Below are positions 28,400 through 37,829 of a DNA stretch of 64,000 nt, one piece after another. This DNA is from Desulfatitalea alkaliphila (GTDB lineage: Bacteria > Desulfobacterota > Desulfobacteria > Desulfobacterales > Desulfosarcinaceae). Position 1 is the first letter of the stretch, and each line of letters starts with the position of its first letter. Where the stretch lies: contig NZ_JALJRB010000024.1 of NCBI RefSeq assembly GCF_022968795.1, positions 1-64,000 of the forward strand, in the 5' to 3' direction. The notes under the pieces were generated by a model that did not search any database, was not told the origin of the DNA, and saw only the letters and a program-made list of their open reading frames with translations. Both the position numbers and the translations under genes were made by a program.

Positions 28400-29545
28400 T
28401 TATTGATCCACTGCTTCCCATTCGGCGGGCCAGTTTTGTCCCGGCTCCTCGCCCAGTTTGGCTTTGCGGGCCTTGAGGCCCGGCCGGGCGAAACGGGGAT
28501 GGCCTTCCTTGAGGGTGCGGCCGTTGATGATCGCCTCGGAGCGCAGCCGATGACCGACCGTGCGCTCCATCTGGCGGCCCAGCCAGAGAATGCGATCCAC
28601 GTCGTAGCCGTGTGCAATGCCCATTTCATCGATCTGCACCAGCAGGTCCTCCAGGCAGATCAAGCCCACGTAACGCGGATCGTTGTAATAGTAATCGCCG
28701 GTGCCCGGCACCGGGCAGTCGTCCAGGAAGTTGGCCGGTTGCCCGCCCATGCCGCCCATGGTGGCTTCGAAATGGCAAATGCCGGCCTGCAGGGCCGCCA
28801 GCACCGAGGCGGCCGCCACCCGCTTGGTTTCGTGGAAATGGGCGATGTGCAGCCGTGTGTCGGGAATTTCGTCCAGGATCATGGCGAAATAGCGATACAC
28901 CTCGGGGGCCGAGGCGCTGCCGTCGTGGTCCGCATGTTCGATGTCATCCGCGCCGATGTCCAGCCACCGTCTGGTGAAGGCCACGGCATCCTCCAAGCGG
29001 GTGGCGCCGCCGATGGGACTGCCCCAGATGGTACTGACCGTGCCGCACATCTTGATGCCGGCATCCTTGCATTTGCGAATGCACCGTTCGGCCTCGCGCC
29101 AATACTCGGGCAAAGTGCAGCCGGAGTTGGCGAAGTGATGTTCCTCCTCGGTGGAGACCATCATCAGCACCCGGTCCGGTCCGATGCCCTGCTCCTTGAG
29201 GCGGATGGCGCGGTCCACCGCCGGCTCGCGGATGGTGATGGCCGTCAACACCAGATCGTCGTAATCGACCCCCTTGCGCGCGCAGCGTTGCTTGAAGCGA
29301 TCACTGCGCAGGTTCTGCAACAGCGCCTCGGCATCGCTGAACTGGGGCATGAGGAACGGATTGCCCAGGTTGGTCACCTCGATGTTGCGGCAGCCGGCGA
29401 ATATCAACTCTTCCAGATAGAAGTTCTTGGCCCGGGTGGAGATGAACTTCTCCAGATGCTGGAACCCGTCCCGGATGGTGATGTCGCCGATGGTCACTTT
29501 GCGCGGCATGCGCGGAAAGATTTTCCAGTAGTCATATTCGGTCAT
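28400..29545 (-). CDS. HMG-CoA lyase-like (HMGL/DRE-TIM) protein
   Basis: A 381-residue TIM-barrel protein of the HMGL-like/DRE-TIM metallolyase family. The divalent-metal motif appears as GDITIRDGFQHLEK, and a metal-histidine strand as HIAHFHETKR. In true HMG-CoA lyases the mobile loop has a catalytic cysteine in GGCP; here the corresponding segment reads GGMGGQPANFLDDCP, so that cysteine is absent or displaced. Substrate is therefore uncertain: HMG-CoA, another 3-hydroxyacyl-CoA, or a synthase reaction. ATG 29545 follows AAAGAGG; an in-frame GTG three codons earlier overlaps the Shine-Dalgarno. It lies between hydratase and XRE-cupin genes. Confidence 0.8.
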   Translation of the reverse strand: MTEYDYWKIFPRMPRKVTIGDITIRDGFQHLEKFISTRAKNFYLEELIFAGCRNIEVTNLGNPFLMPQFSDAEALLQNLRSDRFKQRCARKGVDYDDLVLTAITIREPAVDRAIRLKEQGIGPDRVLMMVSTEEEHHFANSGCTLPEYWREAERCIRKCKDAGIKMCGTVSTIWGSPIGGATRLEDAVAFTRRWLDIGADDIEHADHDGSASAPEVYRYFAMILDEIPDTRLHIAHFHETKRVAAASVLAALQAGICHFEATMGGMGGQPANFLDDCPVPGTGDYYYNDPRYVGLICLEDLLVQIDEMGIAHGYDVDRILWLGRQMERTVGHRLRSEAIINGRTLKEGHPRFARPGLKARKAKLGEEPGQNWPAEWEAVDQ

Positions 29546-29615
29546 GGTGGTCACCTCTTTCCGGCCGCATTCACTCAGCGGCCGTTATTTTACAAATTGT
29601 GGGGATCGCTTCAAC

Positions 29616-30395
29616 CTATTTTCCCTTGTATTGCGGTTTTCGCTTTTCGCGGAAGGCGGCCAGGCCTTCGGTTCGGTCCTCGGTGGGAATGCAGACCCAA
29701 TAGGCGTTGGATTCGATGGCCAGCCCGGTGGCCATGTCGGTCTCCAGGCCGCGATTGATGGCGTATTTGGCCTGCTCGACGGCCACCGGCCCGCATTCGC
29801 CGATTTCGGCCGCCAGCCGAAGGCAGGCCGCCATCAGCTCATCCGGCGGGTGCACCTGGTTGACCAGTCCGATCCGTTGGGCCGCCAGGGCATCGATGCG
29901 CCGTCCGGTGAAGATCATCTCCTTGGCCACGCCTTTGCCCACCAGCCGTGGCAGGCGTTGCGTGCCTCCGGCCCCGGGAATGATGGCCAACCGGGTTTCG
30001 GTCAGCCCCATGGTGGCCGAATCGGCGGCGATGCGGATATCGGCCGCCAGGGCCAGTTCCGTGCCGCCGCCCAAGGCCACGCCGTTGACGGCGGCGATTA
30101 CCGGCTTGCTGAACTGTTCCACATCGTCCATCAAGCGGCGGATTTTGAAAAGGAAGGCCCGCACCTGTTCGGGCGTCATTCCGGCCCGTTCCTTGAGGTC
30201 GGCACCGGCGCTGAACGCCTTGCCCGCGCCGGTGACAATCACCACCCGCACCGCCGGATCGAACCGCAGCAGATCCAGCCGGTCGCCGAGGGCTTGCACC
30301 ATCGCCTGGTTGAAGGCATTCATCACTTCCGGCCGATTGAGCCGCAGTACGGCCACCGGCCCCTCCATGTCCAGCGTGACAATCGTGTCGTCCAT
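29616..30395 (-). CDS. Enoyl-CoA hydratase/isomerase (crotonase family)
   Basis: A 259-residue crotonase-fold protein. Oxyanion-hole segments are KAFSAGADLKE and NGVALGGGTELALAAD. The acid/base glutamates are expected in GGTELAL and in TETRLAIIPGAGGTQRL, the full pair typical of hydratases. The TETRLAIIPGAGGTQR wording resembles methylglutaconyl-CoA hydratase (AUH type), which would pair with an HMG-CoA-lyase-type step, but ordinary crotonyl/tiglyl-CoA hydratase is equally possible. CAGGAG lies six bases before ATG 30395. It lies between the acyl-CoA dehydrogenase and the lyase-like gene in the same run. Confidence 0.9.
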   Translation of the reverse strand: MDDTIVTLDMEGPVAVLRLNRPEVMNAFNQAMVQALGDRLDLLRFDPAVRVVIVTGAGKAFSAGADLKERAGMTPEQVRAFLFKIRRLMDDVEQFSKPVIAAVNGVALGGGTELALAADIRIAADSATMGLTETRLAIIPGAGGTQRLPRLVGKGVAKEMIFTGRRIDALAAQRIGLVNQVHPPDELMAACLRLAAEIGECGPVAVEQAKYAINRGLETDMATGLAIESNAYWVCIPTEDRTEGLAAFREKRKPQYKGK

Positions 30396-30444
30396 AACCG
30401 CTCCTGCCACCATTTAGGGTTTGATCTGCATCCCTATCCTTGTC

Positions 30445-31593
30445 TCAACAGCCGATATGACGTGAAATTACGATGCGCTGCACCTCCGAGGTGCCTTCCC
30501 CGATCTCCAGCAGCTTGTGGTCGCGGTAAAAGCGCTCCACATGGTAATCCCGCATCAGGCCGTAGCCCCCATGGATTTGCACGGCATGATCGGCCACCCG
30601 ACCCATCAGCTCCGAGCAGTAGAGCTTGGCCATGGCCGCCTCCTTGGCAAAGGGACGCTTGCGATCCCGCAGCCAGCACGCTTTGTAGAGCAGGTTGCGG
30701 GCACACTCGATTTCGGTGGCGCAATCGGCCAGCTTGAAGGCCACGGCCTGGAACTTGGAGATGGGTTGGCCGAACTGCTCGCGGCTGCGGGCATAGCGCA
30801 AGGCCAGCTCATAGGCCCCCACCGCGCCGCCCAAACCCATGGCGCCGATGGAGAGCCGGCCGCCGTCCAGGGTTTGCAGCATCTGGTGAAACCCGTCTCC
30901 CTTGCGTCCCAGCATATTGGCCGCCGGCACGCGCACATCGTCGAAATAGAGTTCCGCCGTGTTGGACGCGCGCCACATCATTTTGCCCTTCATGGGCACG
31001 GCCTTGACCCCCGGCATGCTGTTTTCCACCAGAAAACAGGTGTATTCGGGTTTGCCGCCGTCGCGGGTGCCGGTGATGGCCTGCACCGTCACGCCCAGGG
31101 ACATGTCGCAGGCCGCGTTGGTGATGAAGATCTTGGAGCCGTTGAGAATCCAGTCGTCACCGTCCTGCACCGCGGTGGTCTTGCTGCCGCCGGCGTCCGA
31201 CCCGGCCGTGGGCTCGGTCAGCCCGAACCCCCACAAGGCTTCTCCCCGGCACAAAGGCGGTAAATAGCGCCGTTTCTGCGCCTCGCTGCCGAAATAGTTG
31301 ATAGGGCCGATGCCCAGGGAGTTACCGGCGGCGATGGTGGCGGCCTGGGAACCGTCCACGCGGGCGATCTCCTCCACGGCGACGATGTAGGAGACATAGT
31401 CCAGCCCCTGCCCCTCGTAGGCGTCGGGCACGAACATGCCGAACAGGCCGATTTCGCCCATCTTGTGGGTCAAGCTGGATGAAAAGCGCTCCTCGGCATC
31501 CAGGTCGGCCGCCACGGGCAGGATCTCCTTTTCGGCAAAAGCCCGCACCTCCCTGCGAATCATCTCCTGCTCACGGGTCAAATCGTAATCCAC
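30445..31593 (-). CDS. Acyl-CoA dehydrogenase (short/branched-chain type)
   Basis: A 382-residue FAD acyl-CoA dehydrogenase that introduces a 2,3-double bond and hands electrons to ETF. Signatures: GFGLTEPTAGSDAGG, FITNAACD and the C-terminal LLEIGEGTSEVQR with catalytic base Glu366 in the standard position for short-chain enzymes. By neighbours (hydratase, HMGL-like, isobutyryl-CoA mutase across the divergent promoter) the substrate may be isovaleryl-, isobutyryl- or butyryl-CoA. It begins with GTG five bases after AAAGGAGG. It follows the TetR gene by 12 bases. Confidence 0.92.
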   Translation of the reverse strand: MDYDLTREQEMIRREVRAFAEKEILPVAADLDAEERFSSSLTHKMGEIGLFGMFVPDAYEGQGLDYVSYIVAVEEIARVDGSQAATIAAGNSLGIGPINYFGSEAQKRRYLPPLCRGEALWGFGLTEPTAGSDAGGSKTTAVQDGDDWILNGSKIFITNAACDMSLGVTVQAITGTRDGGKPEYTCFLVENSMPGVKAVPMKGKMMWRASNTAELYFDDVRVPAANMLGRKGDGFHQMLQTLDGGRLSIGAMGLGGAVGAYELALRYARSREQFGQPISKFQAVAFKLADCATEIECARNLLYKACWLRDRKRPFAKEAAMAKLYCSELMGRVADHAVQIHGGYGLMRDYHVERFYRDHKLLEIGEGTSEVQRIVISRHIGC

Positions 31594-31605
31594 CGCGTCC
31601 TCCTT

Positions 31606-32220
31606 TCAATGGCCACACGCAACATCGGAGATCACAGCCGCGCCGCGGCCTGATGCCGCTCGCGCGGGTTGCAACCCGTTGATCACAAAGGTTTCGTAGA
31701 TCGCGGCAATGGCGTCCACCGTCAGTCGTCCTTCGGGGCGAAACCAGGAGGCGCCGGCCGTGCAGAGGGTCAAAACGGCATAGGAGAGAATCTTCACATC
31801 CCCCGGCGCGAAAACCCCCTGGCCCATGCCATGGCGGATCAGTTCCTGAAAAATGCTTTCATAGGCATCGCGACGGGCGGTTACGGTGTAAAAATGGGCC
31901 GGCGTCAAACCGCGCAACTCGCTGCTGGCGATGAAGGTCTCTTTCTGACGCTCCAGGTGGAAACGCACGTGGCCCCGCACCGCCGCGCGCAGTCTGCCTT
32001 CGGTGTCGTTCTCGCGGGTCAAGCAACTCTCCAGGTGGGCCAGCAGGTCCTGCATGGTGGTGTCCATGATGGCGAACAGCAGCGCCTCTTTGCCTGCGAA
32101 GTGGTGGTAGATGCTGGCTTTTTTGATGCCGCAGCCCTTGGCGATTTCGCTCATGCTGGTGGCGAAATAGCCTTTGCGAAAGAAGAGGTCGACGGCGACG
32201 TTGAAAATGGTCGCTTTCAT
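31606..32220 (-). CDS. TetR-family regulator heading the acyl-CoA operon
   Basis: A 204-residue TetR/AcrR-type repressor. The N-terminal helix-turn-helix (MSEIAKGCGIKKASIYHHF) is followed by a helical ligand domain. It is the first gene of the unit running through the acyl-CoA dehydrogenase. A perfect 30-bp palindrome lies 33 bases upstream of its ATG and is the obvious operator. ATG 32220 follows CAGGTG; an in-frame GTG two codons upstream is possible. Regulators of this sort often respond to acyl-CoAs (known for KstR2/FadR-type TetR proteins). Here that is inference. Confidence 0.9.
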   Translation of the reverse strand: MKATIFNVAVDLFFRKGYFATSMSEIAKGCGIKKASIYHHFAGKEALLFAIMDTTMQDLLAHLESCLTRENDTEGRLRAAVRGHVRFHLERQKETFIASSELRGLTPAHFYTVTARRDAYESIFQELIRHGMGQGVFAPGDVKILSYAVLTLCTAGASWFRPEGRLTVDAIAAIYETFVINGLQPARAASGRGAAVISDVACGH

Positions 32221-32253
32221 GAACACCTGCCGCAGGACTTTGGTTGGGACGAT

Positions 32254-32283
32254 GCCAGGCTACCGACCGGTCGGTAGCCTGGC
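32254..32283. promoter_or_regulatory. 30-bp perfect palindrome, probable TetR operator
   Basis: Two 15-base halves mirror each other exactly (half-site GCCAGGCTACCGACC). The core ACCGACCGGTCGGT is of the kind bound by TetR-family dimers. It sits 33 bases before the TetR start at 32220. A T run (32284-32289) follows on the plus strand, so it could also fold as a terminator, but no plus-strand gene ends here. Confidence 0.7.
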
Positions 32284-32358
32284 TTTTTTGTTAGCCGGAT
32301 CGGGCCTCGTTGTCAAGCATGAATCGTGTTCATTTACAAACTGAACCTCACTTTTTTC

Positions 32359-32388
32359 TTGACATCTGACGGGCGCCGGGCTTACAAA
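32359..32388 (+). promoter_or_regulatory. Sigma-70 promoter of the TetR-icmF unit
   Basis: Consensus -35 TTGACA (32359-32364), 18-bp spacer and TACAAA (32383-32388, 4 of 6). Transcription would begin near 32395, immediately before a palindrome at 32400. Confidence 0.6.
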
Positions 32389-32399
32389 CACAACAGTGA

Positions 32400-32415
32400 T
32401 TGAGCGCTCGCTCAA
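32400..32415. promoter_or_regulatory. Palindromic operator next to the start point of the TetR-icmF unit
   Basis: Inverted repeat TTGAGCG-CT-CGCTCAA, placed just downstream of the predicted transcription start. It differs from the palindrome at 32254, so each divergent TetR probably has its own site. This one suits autorepression of the TetR gene at 32456. Confidence 0.6.
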
Positions 32416-32455
32416 AATAGCTCCGCTATCAAGGGCTCGCGAATAAAGGAAGAAA

Positions 32456-33166
32456 GTGTCCAGTTTGGCAACCGGTCCCGATACAGTCAAAGAAATACCC
32501 ACCCAGGTCAAGAACCAGGACTTGGTGGCGCGGCGGCGCAGCCAAATAGTGGATGCGGCGGTGGAAATGTTTTTACAAAAAGGGTTCCACCGCACCACCA
32601 CCCGCCAGATTGCCCGGGCCGCCGGCATCTCCAACGGATTGCTCTATGAGTACGTTTCCACCAAGGAGGACATTTTATACCTGGTGTGCGACGCCATTCA
32701 CGCCGAGATGCAGCGCGCCGTCACCGACGCCCTGGCCCGACCGGCCAACGGCGGCCACCCCCTGGCGGCGGTGATCCGCCAGTACTTTCTGGTGTGTCAT
32801 CGCATGGGGGATCACATCCTGCTGATCTATCAGGAGACCCAATCGCTGCCCGGAAAATGGCGCAAGGTCGTGCTGGAAAACGAGATGCGCATCACCCGGT
32901 TGTTTCGCAAGGCCATCGACCAGCTGGTCCGCCAGGGCGCATTGCCGCCGCTGGATGGCAGCGGACGGGAACTGATCGCCCACAACATTTCGGTGTTGGG
33001 CCACATGTGGGCTTTCCGGCGCTGGTCCCTGGCCGGTCATTACACCATCGATGAGTACATCCGGATTCAAACCGATTTCATCCTCAACTGCTGCCGGGAG
33101 GCCGAAACCGGTCAACCGACGGCGGTTACCGGCCGCACCGCGGCCGGCGCCGATAAAAACCTTTAG
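32456..33166 (+). CDS. TetR-family regulator upstream of icmF
   Basis: A 236-residue TetR-type repressor. An N-terminal extension of about 25 residues precedes the helix-turn-helix ([21 protein letters not shown]). The C-terminal domain ([38 protein letters not shown]) resembles TetR proteins found with acyl-CoA mutase genes. Translation begins with GTG after AAGGAAG. icmF follows after 23 bases, so both are probably one transcript controlled by the palindrome at 32400. Confidence 0.88.
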   Translation: MSSLATGPDTVKEIPTQVKNQDLVARRRSQIVDAAVEMFLQKGFHRTTTRQIARAAGISNGLLYEYVSTKEDILYLVCDAIHAEMQRAVTDALARPANGGHPLAAVIRQYFLVCHRMGDHILLIYQETQSLPGKWRKVVLENEMRITRLFRKAIDQLVRQGALPPLDGSGRELIAHNISVLGHMWAFRRWSLAGHYTIDEYIRIQTDFILNCCREAETGQPTAVTGRTAAGADKNL

Positions 33167-33189
33167 CGAGCAATGACAGGAGCCTTATC

Positions 33190-36100
33190 ATGACTGCCGC
33201 AACAGAACTTTACAAACCCCGGAACGCCGTCCGGGTCGTCACGGCCACATCGCTGTTCGACGGGCACGACGCCGCCATCAACATCTACCGTCGGCTGTTG
33301 CAGGCCAACGGGGTGGAGGTGATCCACCTGGGCCACAACCGCTCGGTGAAGGAGATCGTGGATGCGGTCATCGAGGAGGATGTACAGGGCGTGGCGATCT
33401 CTTCCTACCAGGGCGGGCACATGGAGTTTTTCAAGTACCTGGTGGATCTGCTGCGCGAAGCGGGCGTGCCCCACGTCAAGGTGTTTGGCGGCGGCGGGGG
33501 CGTGATCGTGCCGGCGGAGGTCAAGGAGCTGGAAACCTACGGCGTGGCCAAAATTTACACGCCCGAAGACGGTGCCCGCCTGGGGTTGCAGGGCATCGTG
33601 GCCCATATGGTGCGGATGCTCGATTTCTCGCGGGTCGACGGGCGGCCCCCCGACCTGGACCGGCTCTCTTACAACGGCAAACCGTTGTTGGCCAACATGA
33701 TCACCTTTGTGGAGCAGAACCGCCAGGAGGACGTGCTCAGCCAATTGCGCTCCCAACTCGACAAGAAGATCGGCGATCGCAAGGTTCCCGTATTGGGCAT
33801 TACAGGTACCGGCGGCTCGGGCAAATCCTCCTTGACCGACGAGTTGATCCAGCGACTGCTGATGGATCTGAAGAACTTGCATGTGGCCGTCATCAGCGTG
33901 GATCCCTCGCGCCGTAAGACCGGCGGCGCCTTGTTGGGGGACCGCATCCGCATGAACGCAATCGGCCACCAGCGCATCTTCATGCGCTCCTTGGCCACGC
34001 GGCAGGCCCAAACCGAAATCCCGCCCTCTTTGGCCGATGCCGTGGCCGTGGCCAAGGCGGCCGGTTTTGGTATGGTGATCGTGGAAACCGCCGGCATCGG
34101 CCAAGGCGACTCCAGCATTGTCGACCTGGTGGATGTCTCCATGTATGTGATGACCAGCGAGTTCGGCGCCGCCTCCCAGCTGGAGAAGATCGACATGCTC
34201 GACTTCGCCGATCTGGTGGTGATCAATAAGTTTGAAAAGCGGGGCGGCGAGGATGCGGTGCGGGACGTACGCAAGCAGGTGCAGCGCAACCGGGTGGCCT
34301 TTGACAAGCCCACCGAGCAAATGCCGGTTTTCGGCACCATCGCGGCCAAGTTCAACGACGACGGGGTCACCGCCCTCTATCATGCCCTGCTCGATACCAT
34401 CGCCGACAAAACCGCAGTTCGGTTCGAGTCACGCCTGCCCCGGCCCAAGGGTTCCACTTCCAGCAGCAAAACCATCATCATCCCCCCGGAGCGGACCCGT
34501 TACCTGTCGGACATCTCCAATACCGTGCGGCGCTACCACGAGCAGACCGAGCAGCAGACCGAGGCCCTGCGCCGGGTGTGGCACCTGGAGCAAGCCGCCC
34601 GCACCGTGGACCAAAGCGCCCTGGAAGGGGACCGGGAAGCGTTGGTGGCTCGCCTGAAAGCCGAGGCGGAGCAGGCCCGCCAAGCGGTGGACCCGGCCAA
34701 TGCCAAATTGCTGGAAGGCTGGCCGGCTTTGCGCGAGGCCTATCAACAGGATGAACTGGTTTATGCCGTGCGGGACGGCGAGGTGCGCACGCCCCTGTTC
34801 ACCGAATCCCTGTCCCACAGCCGGATTCCCAAGATCGCCCTGCCCGATTTCGACGAACCGGGCACCCTCTTTCGCTGGCTGCGTCGTGAAAATCTGCCCG
34901 GTTACTTTCCTTATACCGCCGGGGTCTTTCCGCTAAAGCGCACCGGCGAAGACCCGGCCCGCATGTTCGCCGGCGAGGGGGACCCGGCCCGCACCAATCG
35001 GCGCTTCAAGATGCTGTCGGCCGACAGCCCGGCCAAGCGGCTCTCCACCGCTTTTGATTCGGTGACCCTGTACGGCTTCGATCCCGATCGCAGGCCGGAC
35101 ATCTACGGTAAGATCGGCAATGCCGGCGTGAGCATCTGCACCCTGGATGATGTGAAGGTGCTTTACGGCGGCTTCGATCTGTGCGCGCCCAACACTTCGG
35201 TTTCCATGACCATCAACGGGCCGGCGCCCATCATGCTGGCCATGTTTCTCAACACCGCCATCGATCAGCAGGTGGAGCGCTTCACTGCCGAACAGGGGCG
35301 CGCGCCGGACGACCAGGAGTACGCGGCCATCAAGGCCGAAGCCCTTTCCGTCGTGCGTGGTACGGTGCAGGCCGACATTCTCAAGGAGGATCAGGGCCAG
35401 AACACCTGCATTTTTTCCATCGACTTTGCTTTGAAAATGATGGGCGATATCCAGGAGTACTTCGTACGCAACAAGGTGCGCAATTTCTACAGCGTCTCCA
35501 TCTCCGGTTACCACATCGCCGAAGCCGGCGCCAATCCCATTTCCCAGCTGGCATTTACCCTGGCCAACGGCTTCACCTACCTGGAGTACTATCTTTCCAG
35601 GGGTATGCCCATCGACACCTTCGGACCCAACCTCTCCTTCTTTTTCTCCAACGGGATGGATGCCGAATACACGGTGATCGGCCGTGTGGCCCGCCGGATC
35701 TGGGCCATCGCACTGCGCGACTTGTACAGCGGCAGCCCGCGCTCCCAGATGCTCAAGTATCACATCCAGACCTCCGGCCGCTCCCTGCACAGCCAGGATA
35801 TTCAGTTCAACGACATTCGCACCACGCTCCAGGCCCTGTGCGCCATCTACGACAACTGCCAGAGTCTGCACACCAACGCCTTTGACGAGGCCATCACCAC
35901 CCCCTCCGAGGAGTCGGTGCGCCGCGCCCTGGCCATCCAACTGATCATCAACCGCGAGTGGGGTTTGAACAAAAACGAGAATCCGCTGCAAGGCAGCTTC
36001 ATCGTCGAGCAGCTCACCGACTTGGTGGAAGAGGCGGTGCTGTCCGAGTTCGACCGCATCACCGCTCGCGGCGGTGTGCTGGGCGCCATGGAAACCGGTT

Positions 36101-36468
36101 ACCAACGCAGCAAAATTCAGGACGAGTCCATCTACTACGAAACCCTCAAGCACACCGGCGAACTGCCCATCATCGGGGTTAACGCCTTTCGCGACCCCAA
36201 TTCGGGTGACGATGCGGCTCAGGATGAATTCAGCATCGAGCTGGCCCGCTCCACCGATCAGGAGAAGGAGTCCCAGCTGCAGCGCCTGGCCGCCTTCCAG
36301 CAGCGCCATTCCGAGCAGGCGCCGCAGGCCTTGGAGCGCCTGCAGCGGGTCGCCCTGGAAAACGGCAACATTTTCGAGGAATTGATGCAAACGGTGCGCC
36401 ATTGCAGCCTGGGCCAGATCACCCATGCGCTCTATGAAGTGGGCGGCAAGTATCGCCGCAATATGTAG
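33190..36468 (+). CDS. icmF: Fused isobutyryl-CoA mutase with GTPase chaperone domain
   Basis: A 1092-residue adenosylcobalamin enzyme that rearranges isobutyryl-CoA and n-butyryl-CoA; some members act on isovaleryl/pivalyl-CoA. The N-terminal B12 domain has LFDGHDAAI with cobalt-binding His26. The MeaB-like G-protein domain follows, with P-loop GTGGSGKS at 206-213, [10 protein letters not shown] and [11 protein letters not shown]. After a linker comes the mutase TIM barrel, with [30 protein letters not shown] and [15 protein letters not shown]. All three modules are intact and in the usual IcmF order, with the usual length. The divergent operon of acyl-CoA dehydrogenase, hydratase and lyase suggests use in branched-chain acyl-CoA breakdown. 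Confidence 0.95.
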   Translation: MTAATELYKPRNAVRVVTATSLFDGHDAAINIYRRLLQANGVEVIHLGHNRSVKEIVDAVIEEDVQGVAISSYQGGHMEFFKYLVDLLREAGVPHVKVFGGGGGVIVPAEVKELETYGVAKIYTPEDGARLGLQGIVAHMVRMLDFSRVDGRPPDLDRLSYNGKPLLANMITFVEQNRQEDVLSQLRSQLDKKIGDRKVPVLGITGTGGSGKSSLTDELIQRLLMDLKNLHVAVISVDPSRRKTGGALLGDRIRMNAIGHQRIFMRSLATRQAQTEIPPSLADAVAVAKAAGFGMVIVETAGIGQGDSSIVDLVDVSMYVMTSEFGAASQLEKIDMLDFADLVVINKFEKRGGEDAVRDVRKQVQRNRVAFDKPTEQMPVFGTIAAKFNDDGVTALYHALLDTIADKTAVRFESRLPRPKGSTSSSKTIIIPPERTRYLSDISNTVRRYHEQTEQQTEALRRVWHLEQAARTVDQSALEGDREALVARLKAEAEQARQAVDPANAKLLEGWPALREAYQQDELVYAVRDGEVRTPLFTESLSHSRIPKIALPDFDEPGTLFRWLRRENLPGYFPYTAGVFPLKRTGEDPARMFAGEGDPARTNRRFKMLSADSPAKRLSTAFDSVTLYGFDPDRRPDIYGKIGNAGVSICTLDDVKVLYGGFDLCAPNTSVSMTINGPAPIMLAMFLNTAIDQQVERFTAEQGRAPDDQEYAAIKAEALSVVRGTVQADILKEDQGQNTCIFSIDFALKMMGDIQEYFVRNKVRNFYSVSISGYHIAEAGANPISQLAFTLANGFTYLEYYLSRGMPIDTFGPNLSFFFSNGMDAEYTVIGRVARRIWAIALRDLYSGSPRSQMLKYHIQTSGRSLHSQDIQFNDIRTTLQALCAIYDNCQSLHTNAFDEAITTPSEESVRRALAIQLIINREWGLNKNENPLQGSFIVEQLTDLVEEAVLSEFDRITARGGVLGAMETGYQRSKIQDESIYYETLKHTGELPIIGVNAFRDPNSGDDAAQDEFSIELARSTDQEKESQLQRLAAFQQRHSEQAPQALERLQRVALENGNIFEELMQTVRHCSLGQITHALYEVGGKYRRNM

Positions 36469-36487
36469 CCTGTAGTCCTCCAGCAGC

Positions 36488-36530
36488 AGCGGGGCGGCCC
36501 GTCGGCCGCCCCGCTATCCCGCCTTTTTTT
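36488..36530 (+). terminator. Rho-independent terminator of icmF
   Basis: A 12-bp GC stem (36488-36499 with 36504-36515, AGCGGGGCGGCC arm), 4-nt loop and a T run at 36524-36530 a few bases after the stem. It begins about 20 bases beyond the icmF stop. Confidence 0.8.
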
Positions 36531-37000
36531 CTTGAAAATCATTACCGAAATTGGTATGCCGACCCCGGTGATGCAGAATGCATTGTGATCGCCGGACCGC
36601 TTTTGCGCCATGACCAGCGCGGAACTCATGCGGCGGGGAGGCCGGCCCAAACGTGCTTCTGGTTTCTTCCTGCCATCAGGGTTAGGCGATACACCCCAAA
36701 AGCGTACCTGTTCGTGATTCGGTCGACAACCGGTCGGCGATCATGATTTGTACCACGCCATTCAATCCCGCGGGGCGCATGGGTATTGAAGGTGATGATA
36801 ATTGGGAAGCGCAGGTGAGTGCGTCCGGCGCCAAGCACGCCCCTGTTTGGTTCAGATCGAATCGGGGTAAGAGGTAAGGTGCTGTTATTGCAATATGGAT
36901 TGAATGGCCGACCTCCGGCTTCCGGCGGGCATGCATTTTGCTTATTGCTATGGGTTGAAATGACAATTGAACGCGAATTTACCGACGGGAGTGATGCGGA
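36531..37000. other. Intergenic stretch, lower GC, no gene seen
   Basis: About 470 bases between the icmF terminator and the small gene at 37001. GC is lower than average and reading frames on both strands are short, without ribosome-binding sites or coding-type third positions. It may contain remnants of decayed sequence. No hairpin or repeat matching other parts of the window was noticed. Confidence 0.4.
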
Positions 37001-37168
37001 ATGGATCTTGGTGCCATGGTAACATACAGGGAGTTCAGTCGCCGCTGGGCGGGCTACTGCGGTATTGTGGAAGGCGTCTTCGAGGAAAAGCCCGATGTGG
37101 TCCTGGTCCGTTGGGTGGGCGACCAGCGGCGCTGCGAAGAAAAAGTGACGGATCTGGAAGAGCTGTAG
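37001..37168 (+). CDS. Small 55-residue beta-rich protein, unknown function
   Basis: A short frame with G/C-biased third positions, starting at ATG 37001 after a GGGAG nine or so bases upstream. The middle (CGIVEGVFEEKPDVVLVRW) followed by a charged tail ending TDLEEL resembles a small SH3/KOW/Tudor-like barrel, with alternating hydrophobics and a G-x-V turn. It is followed by a strong bidirectional terminator, which supports it being a real transcription unit. Function unknown; an RNA- or ribosome-related role is only a guess. Confidence 0.55.
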   Translation: MDLGAMVTYREFSRRWAGYCGIVEGVFEEKPDVVLVRWVGDQRRCEEKVTDLEEL

Positions 37169-37239
37169 TCGCTTCCGAACAATATTCGGTTAACTCCCCC
37201 TCCGGTCGACCATTGATCGGTCGACGGAGGCCTGCAAAC

Positions 37240-37286
37240 AAAGAGGCGAGGTGACGGCTTGATGCGGTCACCTCGCCTCTTTTTTC
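37240..37286. terminator. Bidirectional terminator between small gene and cytochrome c3
   Basis: A 16-bp stem (37240-37255 with 37267-37282; arm AAAGAGGCGAGGTGAC), 11-nt loop, T run on the plus strand and A's at the other side. It serves the plus-strand small gene and the minus-strand cytochrome gene. Confidence 0.8.
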
Positions 37287-37321
37287 CGGCAAGTATGAAG
37301 TGTCGGCGCGAAAAGGTGCGC

Positions 37322-37768
37322 CTAATCCCGCGGATGGCACTCGTTGCAGGTGGCCGGCGCGATGCGGGCCTGCTTTTCCTTGTTGTAATCCCGGTGGCAG
37401 CTCACGCAATTGGCATGCATGGCATTGGCATGGTAGGTCAGCAACTCCTGCTCCGACATGCCTTGGGCTTGCCGTCCGCGCACCTCACCCGGTTTGCTGT
37501 GACAATCGATGCACTTTTGTACCGGATCGTCCGCTGTCAGTTCGTTTAAGGGTTGCCCCTGATCGTCGTGATGGCACTCACCGCAGGCGATTTTGTAATC
37601 GTCGATGTGCTTCTGATGCGTGAAGGTGACGGCGCTGCGGGTTTTCTTGTAATCCGATTCCAGCACCAACACTTCCGGCATGCCGGCGGCGAATGCCAAT
37701 GCCGCAACGCACAGGACGGCACCGACGCCAAGGGCGATCATTATACTCAGCGAGCGTTTTTTCAACAC
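37322..37768 (-). CDS. Periplasmic tetraheme cytochrome c3
   Basis: A 148-residue class III cytochrome. Residues 1-28 form a signal peptide (KKR start, hydrophobic core, AFAAG end). Four heme-binding motifs follow: CGECH (62-66), CIDCH (86-90), CVSCH (121-125) and CNECH (141-145). Extra histidines (His51, His54, His67, His113, His118) can be the distal ligands for bis-His coordination. It would carry electrons in the periplasm between hydrogenases/formate dehydrogenases and membrane complexes. It starts with GTG seven bases after AAGGAGG. It stands alone, between a terminator and the tat genes. Confidence 0.93.
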   Translation of the reverse strand: MLKKRSLSIMIALGVGAVLCVAALAFAAGMPEVLVLESDYKKTRSAVTFTHQKHIDDYKIACGECHHDDQGQPLNELTADDPVQKCIDCHSKPGEVRGRQAQGMSEQELLTYHANAMHANCVSCHRDYNKEKQARIAPATCNECHPRD

Positions 37769-37829
37769 TGTTTCACCTCCTTTTCAACCGTTCGTTTGGA
37801 TCATAGGGATGGTTCTTGAACAGACCGTA

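Noticed and set aside
32254-32289. Palindrome with T run as a rho-independent terminator
   Set aside because: No plus-strand gene ends upstream and its place before a TetR gene fits an operator better; a dual role is not excluded.
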